A stretch of DNA of 8,047 bases from Candidatus Bathyarchaeota archaeon (GTDB taxonomy: Archaea; Thermoproteota; Bathyarchaeia; 40CM-2-53-6), in NCBI GenBank assembly GCA_005883085.1, contig VBAY01000077.1, positions 1-8,047 of the forward strand, written 5' to 3'. The notes below the pieces were generated by a model that made no database searches, was not told the origin of the DNA, and saw only the letters and a list, made by a program, of their open reading frames with translations. A program made the position numbers and the translations under genes. The first letter of the stretch is position 1. Every line of letters starts with the position of its first letter. Below, piece after piece: positions 5,535-8,047 of this stretch.

Positions 5535-7184
5535 TTAGAACTCTTCGTCGTCGCCGGGCGGCTTGAAATCCTTGCCGCCGCCAGCTCCCTTGTCGACTCC
5601 TTTGGAGGCTATCACATCGTCAATTCGCAATATCATCGATGCCGCTTCGGACGCCGATTTTATCACTTGCTGTTTCACTCGTAACGGTTCGAGAACGTTC
5701 TGTTTCCTCATATCCTTCACGTCGCCTGAGAAGACATCTATTCCAAACCACGGGCTTCCGGCTCGCTCGTGCTTTGAGCGTAACTCGACTAGGACGTCAA
5801 TCGGGTCAAGCCCAGCGTTCTCCGCGAGAGTGGTCGGCACTGCTTCCAGTGATTCTGCGAATGCTTCGATAGCCAGCTGCTCTCTTCCGCCAACTTTTAC
5901 AGCGTATTCTCGCAATCGCTTGGCCAACTCCGCTTCAGGAGCGCCTCCGCCCGCGACTATCTTACCGTCTTCCAAAGCGTTCCTTACAACACACAGAGCG
6001 TCATGAAGCGACCTGTCCGCCTCGTCCACGACATGTTCTGTTCCTCCTCGGATAACGATCGTAACAGCCTTCGGATTCTTAGCGTCTCGGACATACAGAA
6101 GCTTGTCCTCGCCAATCTTAGCTTCCTCTATCGATTTTGCCTCTCCCAACGAGTCTTTTGCAAGGTCCTTGACGCTAGCGACCACCCTCGCACCGGTTGC
6201 CTTTGACAACTTCTCGAGGTCACCGCTACTCACGTTCTTGACTGCGCCAATACCTTTCTTGGCCAGATAGTGCAATGCAACATCGTCTATTCCTTTTTCG
6301 CTGAATACGATGTTCGCGCCAGTCTTCTCGATCTGGTTGACCATGTCCACCAACATCTTCTCCTCCTCCTCAATGAACAGGTGCATCTGGTCAGGGTTGT
6401 TTATATTGATCTTCGCGTCGAACTCCGTCTTCTCAACTTCGAGTTTAGCGTTGAGAAGAGCTATCCGTGCACCAGTGATCGTCTTCGGCATCTGAGCGTG
6501 CGCCAGCTCTTTGTCGATAACAATCCCCTTAACCAGCTCAGTTTCCTCCAGACTCTTTCCGTGCTTTTTCAAAATCTTGATCAGATCAATATCGGCCTTC
6601 AGCTTACCATCAGTTTTCTCGGCAACCTGCTTGACGGCCTTGACGGCAATGTCAGCAAAGTGTTCTTTGGCGACTGCTATGCCCTTGCTGTACATTGATG
6701 TTGTTGCGACCTGCCGGAGGATAACATCATCCTTCTCCGCGATAGGGATCGATAGTTTGTCGAGAATCTCGATCGCTTTTTCCGCGGCCTTCTGGTAACC
6801 ATCGACGATGACAGTTGGGTGCACATCCTTGTCCAAGAGCTTCTCAGCCTTCTCGAGAAGTTCACCCGATAAGATTACAGCGGTCGTGGTCCCATCTCCA
6901 ACCTCGTTATCCTGGGTCTTCGACACTTCAACAAGCATTTTCGCCGCCGGATGCTGGACATCAAGTTCTTTCATAATAGTGGCACCATCGTTGGTAATTG
7001 TTACGTCTCCAATGGAACTGACGAGCATCTTGTCCATTCCTCGGGGTCCGAGGGTCGAGCGGACAGTTTCCGCCACGACTTTTGCGGCAGTTATGTTATT
7101 CCTCTGAGCTTCCTTGCCTGTGGATCGTCCAGTTCCTTCCTTTAGAATGAGTACAGGCACTCCCTGGGTTCCTTGTGCAGACAT
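5535..7184 (-). CDS. thsA: thermosome subunit (group II chaperonin, Cpn60/TCP-1 family)
   Basis: The 549-residue protein is a full-length thermosome subunit, a cytosolic ATP-driven protein-folding chaperonin that builds two stacked eight- or nine-membered rings with a built-in lid. Visible signatures are VLILKEGT (11-18), LGPRGMDKM (45-53), VTITNDGATI (61-70), the nucleotide loop GDGTT (96-100), the catalytic aspartate in LHDAL (D395), and VAGGGAPE (410-417). The apical domain with its lid protrusion lies around 210-365. The C-terminus is a short acidic tail, GGGKDFKPPGDDEEF, without the GGM repeats seen in some relatives. The frame extends 13 codons upstream to TTG 7223, but that lies upstream of the predicted transcription start near 7215. 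ATG 7184 has a Shine-Dalgarno nine bases before it, so it is chosen. Subunit letter is nominal, since other paralogues may exist elsewhere. Confidence 0.97.
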   Translation of the reverse strand: MSAQGTQGVPVLILKEGTGRSTGKEAQRNNITAAKVVAETVRSTLGPRGMDKMLVSSIGDVTITNDGATIMKELDVQHPAAKMLVEVSKTQDNEVGDGTTTAVILSGELLEKAEKLLDKDVHPTVIVDGYQKAAEKAIEILDKLSIPIAEKDDVILRQVATTSMYSKGIAVAKEHFADIAVKAVKQVAEKTDGKLKADIDLIKILKKHGKSLEETELVKGIVIDKELAHAQMPKTITGARIALLNAKLEVEKTEFDAKININNPDQMHLFIEEEEKMLVDMVNQIEKTGANIVFSEKGIDDVALHYLAKKGIGAVKNVSSGDLEKLSKATGARVVASVKDLAKDSLGEAKSIEEAKIGEDKLLYVRDAKNPKAVTIVIRGGTEHVVDEADRSLHDALCVVRNALEDGKIVAGGGAPEAELAKRLREYAVKVGGREQLAIEAFAESLEAVPTTLAENAGLDPIDVLVELRSKHERAGSPWFGIDVFSGDVKDMRKQNVLEPLRVKQQVIKSASEAASMILRIDDVIASKGVDKGAGGGKDFKPPGDDEEF

Positions 7185-7193
7185 TTCTATCAT

Positions 7194-7200
7194 ACCTCTT
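7194..7200 (-). promoter_or_regulatory. Shine-Dalgarno deciding the thermosome start
   Basis: On the minus strand AAGAGGT ends nine bases before ATG 7184, good spacing. It directly abuts another in-frame ATG at 7193, too close for use, so MSAQGTQG is preferred over MIEMSAQG. Confidence 0.55.
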
Positions 7201-7235
7201 TTTGAATCCGAAATCGAAAACAAGGGGGAAACGGG

Positions 7236-7246
7236 ATTTCTTAAGG
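7236..7246 (-). promoter_or_regulatory. TATA-like box for the thermosome gene
   Basis: On the minus strand this reads CCTTAAGAAAT, preceded by AAA. A start about 26 bases downstream would be near 7215, giving a leader of about 31 bases that contains the Shine-Dalgarno. No clear heat-shock operator is seen beside it. Confidence 0.45.
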
Positions 7247-7453
7247 TTTACCCGCTTGACAACTTTCAAACTGAATTGGTGACGGTGATCTTGCCCGCCG
7301 GAGGATTGAACCATCAGATGAGTGATGTGGATGATGCACTTGTCAGGCCTGGTAGAAAGAGACCTTTTCCGGACGCAGGGCCATCTTCTAGAACTTGAAG
7401 GCTTCAAGACTGGTACCAATCTCTTCTTTCAAAGGCCGCCCCGAAGGTAGGTC
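7247..7453. other. divergent intergenic region between thermosome and zinc-ribbon genes
   Basis: Beyond the thermosome promoter I see no firm gene. A plus-strand frame encodes 26 residues from ATG 7318 to TGA 7396-7398 (MSDVDDALVRPG and on), with CGGAGGA 12 bases before it; this may be a micro-ORF or chance. A perfect 7-base inverted repeat, CTTGAAG and CTTCAAG with one base between (7394-7408), sits 45 bases before the zinc-ribbon start and could be an operator. TTTCAAAG at 7427-7434 is a weak TATA candidate that would make the next gene nearly leaderless. Confidence 0.35.
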
Positions 7454-7885
7454 ATGGCCTCATCGGGGAATCCAATGGCGTACCTGCTGGAATATGGCCT
7501 TCGAAGGGTGGAAACCGAGAGGCCGGAGCTAGGGAACGACTCGAGGTACTTGGAACTAAAGGAACAGCTGCTCCGAGATGCAGAAGGGCATTTCCGGGAA
7601 ATACAGGCCACCTACGCTACGGTTTTGAAGACCCAGTGCCATTGCGGAGGCCAATTGGAGCCGGTTGATCATGATTTCGGGATGTCAGGAGGAACCATAT
7701 ACGACAGCGTTATCGCGAAGTGCAAGTCGTGTGGACAGGCACAAGCCTTTCAGTTTCCCAAGGAGGGGTTCATTTCCGAAGCACGTTCGGCAATGTCGTT
7801 GAGAGATTATCTTCAGACGACATATGGGATTGATTACGCCTCGGTTGTGAAGAGCGATCTCCAGAGTCGCGGTGCGGGCCGCTAG
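7454..7885 (+). CDS. zinc-ribbon hypothetical protein
   Basis: I cannot name this 143-residue protein. The N-terminal 60 residues are helical and strongly charged (RYLELKEQLLRDAEGHF). A probable zinc ribbon follows, with ligands C62 and C64 in QCHCGGQ and C90 and C93 in CKSCGQ. The first knuckle is CxC instead of the usual CxxC, and H63 or H73 could contribute. The C-terminal 45 residues are again helical (SLRDYLQTTYGIDYASVV). The protein has no signal or membrane segment. ATG 7454 is preceded by GGTAGGT, a modest Shine-Dalgarno; an in-frame ATG at 7475 (MAYLLEYG) is an alternative. It is divergent from the thermosome gene and converges at 17 bases on the next gene. A nucleic-acid-binding or regulatory role is possible but not shown. 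Confidence 0.75.
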   Translation: MASSGNPMAYLLEYGLRRVETERPELGNDSRYLELKEQLLRDAEGHFREIQATYATVLKTQCHCGGQLEPVDHDFGMSGGTIYDSVIAKCKSCGQAQAFQFPKEGFISEARSAMSLRDYLQTTYGIDYASVVKSDLQSRGAGR

Positions 7886-7902
7886 CCCCAGGTCGCTAGG
7901 CT

Positions 7903-8047
7903 CTATGTGCCAATAGTTTTCTCGTACATCTTCCGAAATGTCCAGCGGACAGCGTTTTTGATCTCGCTGAGGCGAGTATCGTCGCCATAGTTCTTTACGT
8001 GCAACTGCTTTAGCAGGTTGCCCTGTTGGTCGAGGTCGAATGAGAGA
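7903..8047 (-). CDS. 3' end of an unidentified gene, cut by the window edge
   Basis: Only the last 47 codons lie in the window, ending at TAG (7903-7905). The visible tail starts LSFDLDQQGNLLKQL and ends RWTFRKMYEKTIGT. It is charged and well suited to a strand followed by helices, and the other two minus frames read poorly, so coding is likely. No motif identifies the family. The stop is 17 bases from that of the convergent zinc-ribbon gene, a tight arrangement leaving little room for separate terminators. Confidence 0.6.
   Translation of the reverse strand, partial: LSFDLDQQGNLLKQLHVKNYGDDTRLSEIKNAVRWTFRKMYEKTIGT

Noticed and set aside
5563..7107. several long plus-strand frames across the thermosome gene
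   Set aside because: All are antisense shadows of a highly conserved chaperonin gene and have Ser/Arg-rich products without motifs.
7318..7345. C/D-box guide RNA suggested by GTGATGT and ATGATGC
   Set aside because: Two boxes resemble box C with one mismatch each, but no CTGA box D follows at a suitable distance on this strand, and the minus strand gives no proper pair.
7114..7398. 94-codon plus-strand frame across the thermosome 5' end and the intergenic region
   Set aside because: Its first 70 bases are antisense to the chaperonin coding sequence and it would cross the thermosome promoter. Only its last part, from ATG 7318, is noted as a possible micro-ORF.
7096..7419. 107-codon minus-strand frame upstream of and into the thermosome gene
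   Set aside because: It is out of frame with the thermosome and runs through its TATA box and Shine-Dalgarno; the product is low in motif content.
7876..7888. GGGC/GCCC hairpin at the end of the zinc-ribbon gene as a terminator
   Set aside because: There are only four base pairs, it includes the stop codon, and no T-run follows.

Overview
The window reads as archaeal chromosome, most likely from the Nitrososphaerota (Thaumarchaeota) or a nearby TACK lineage. The evidence is a group II chaperonin (thermosome), two KaiC/RecA-like ATPases, a 47-residue zinc-ribbon protein of the DUF5679 type, and a Bud32/RIO-like kinase with an insert I associate with Nitrososphaeria. A/T-rich TATA-like boxes lie about 35-40 bases upstream of several starts, with short or absent leaders. 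Four of the seven best-supported starts are TTG. The phylum assignment is inference from recognised families, not from a search.

Layout: 1-372 holds the end of something upstream and a small helical protein whose 5' end looks frameshifted. 373-613 is mostly non-coding, with one Shine-Dalgarno-led 16-codon ORF. 614-757 encodes the DUF5679-type zinc ribbon. 853-2577 encodes an unusual protein: signal anchor, exported domain with eight N-glycosylation sequons, one membrane span, then a cytoplasmic KaiC/ArlH-like ATPase. It converges on a soluble KaiC-like ATPase (2574-3314, minus), and their stop codons share one CTAG. Next on the minus strand is a multi-span membrane protein of unknown function (3372-4247). 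It is divergent from a Bud32/RIO-like kinase (4337-5113, plus).

A 421-base gap (5114-5534) between the convergent kinase and thermosome genes holds a doubtful ORF and two inverted-repeat structures. One is a good stem-loop just behind the thermosome stop. The thermosome gene (5535-7184, minus) has a recognisable promoter and Shine-Dalgarno that place its start at 7184. A divergent zinc-ribbon protein (7454-7885, plus) follows, and the window ends inside an unidentified minus-strand gene (7903 to the edge).

How the genes might work together: a membrane-anchored KaiC-like protein with an exported domain, a soluble KaiC-like ATPase, a polytopic membrane protein and a protein kinase in adjacent positions suggest a signalling neighbourhood. 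Each gene appears to have its own promoter, so the functional link is inferred from proximity only. The thermosome is an unrelated housekeeping gene. The membrane-anchored KaiC-like protein is the most interesting item here.
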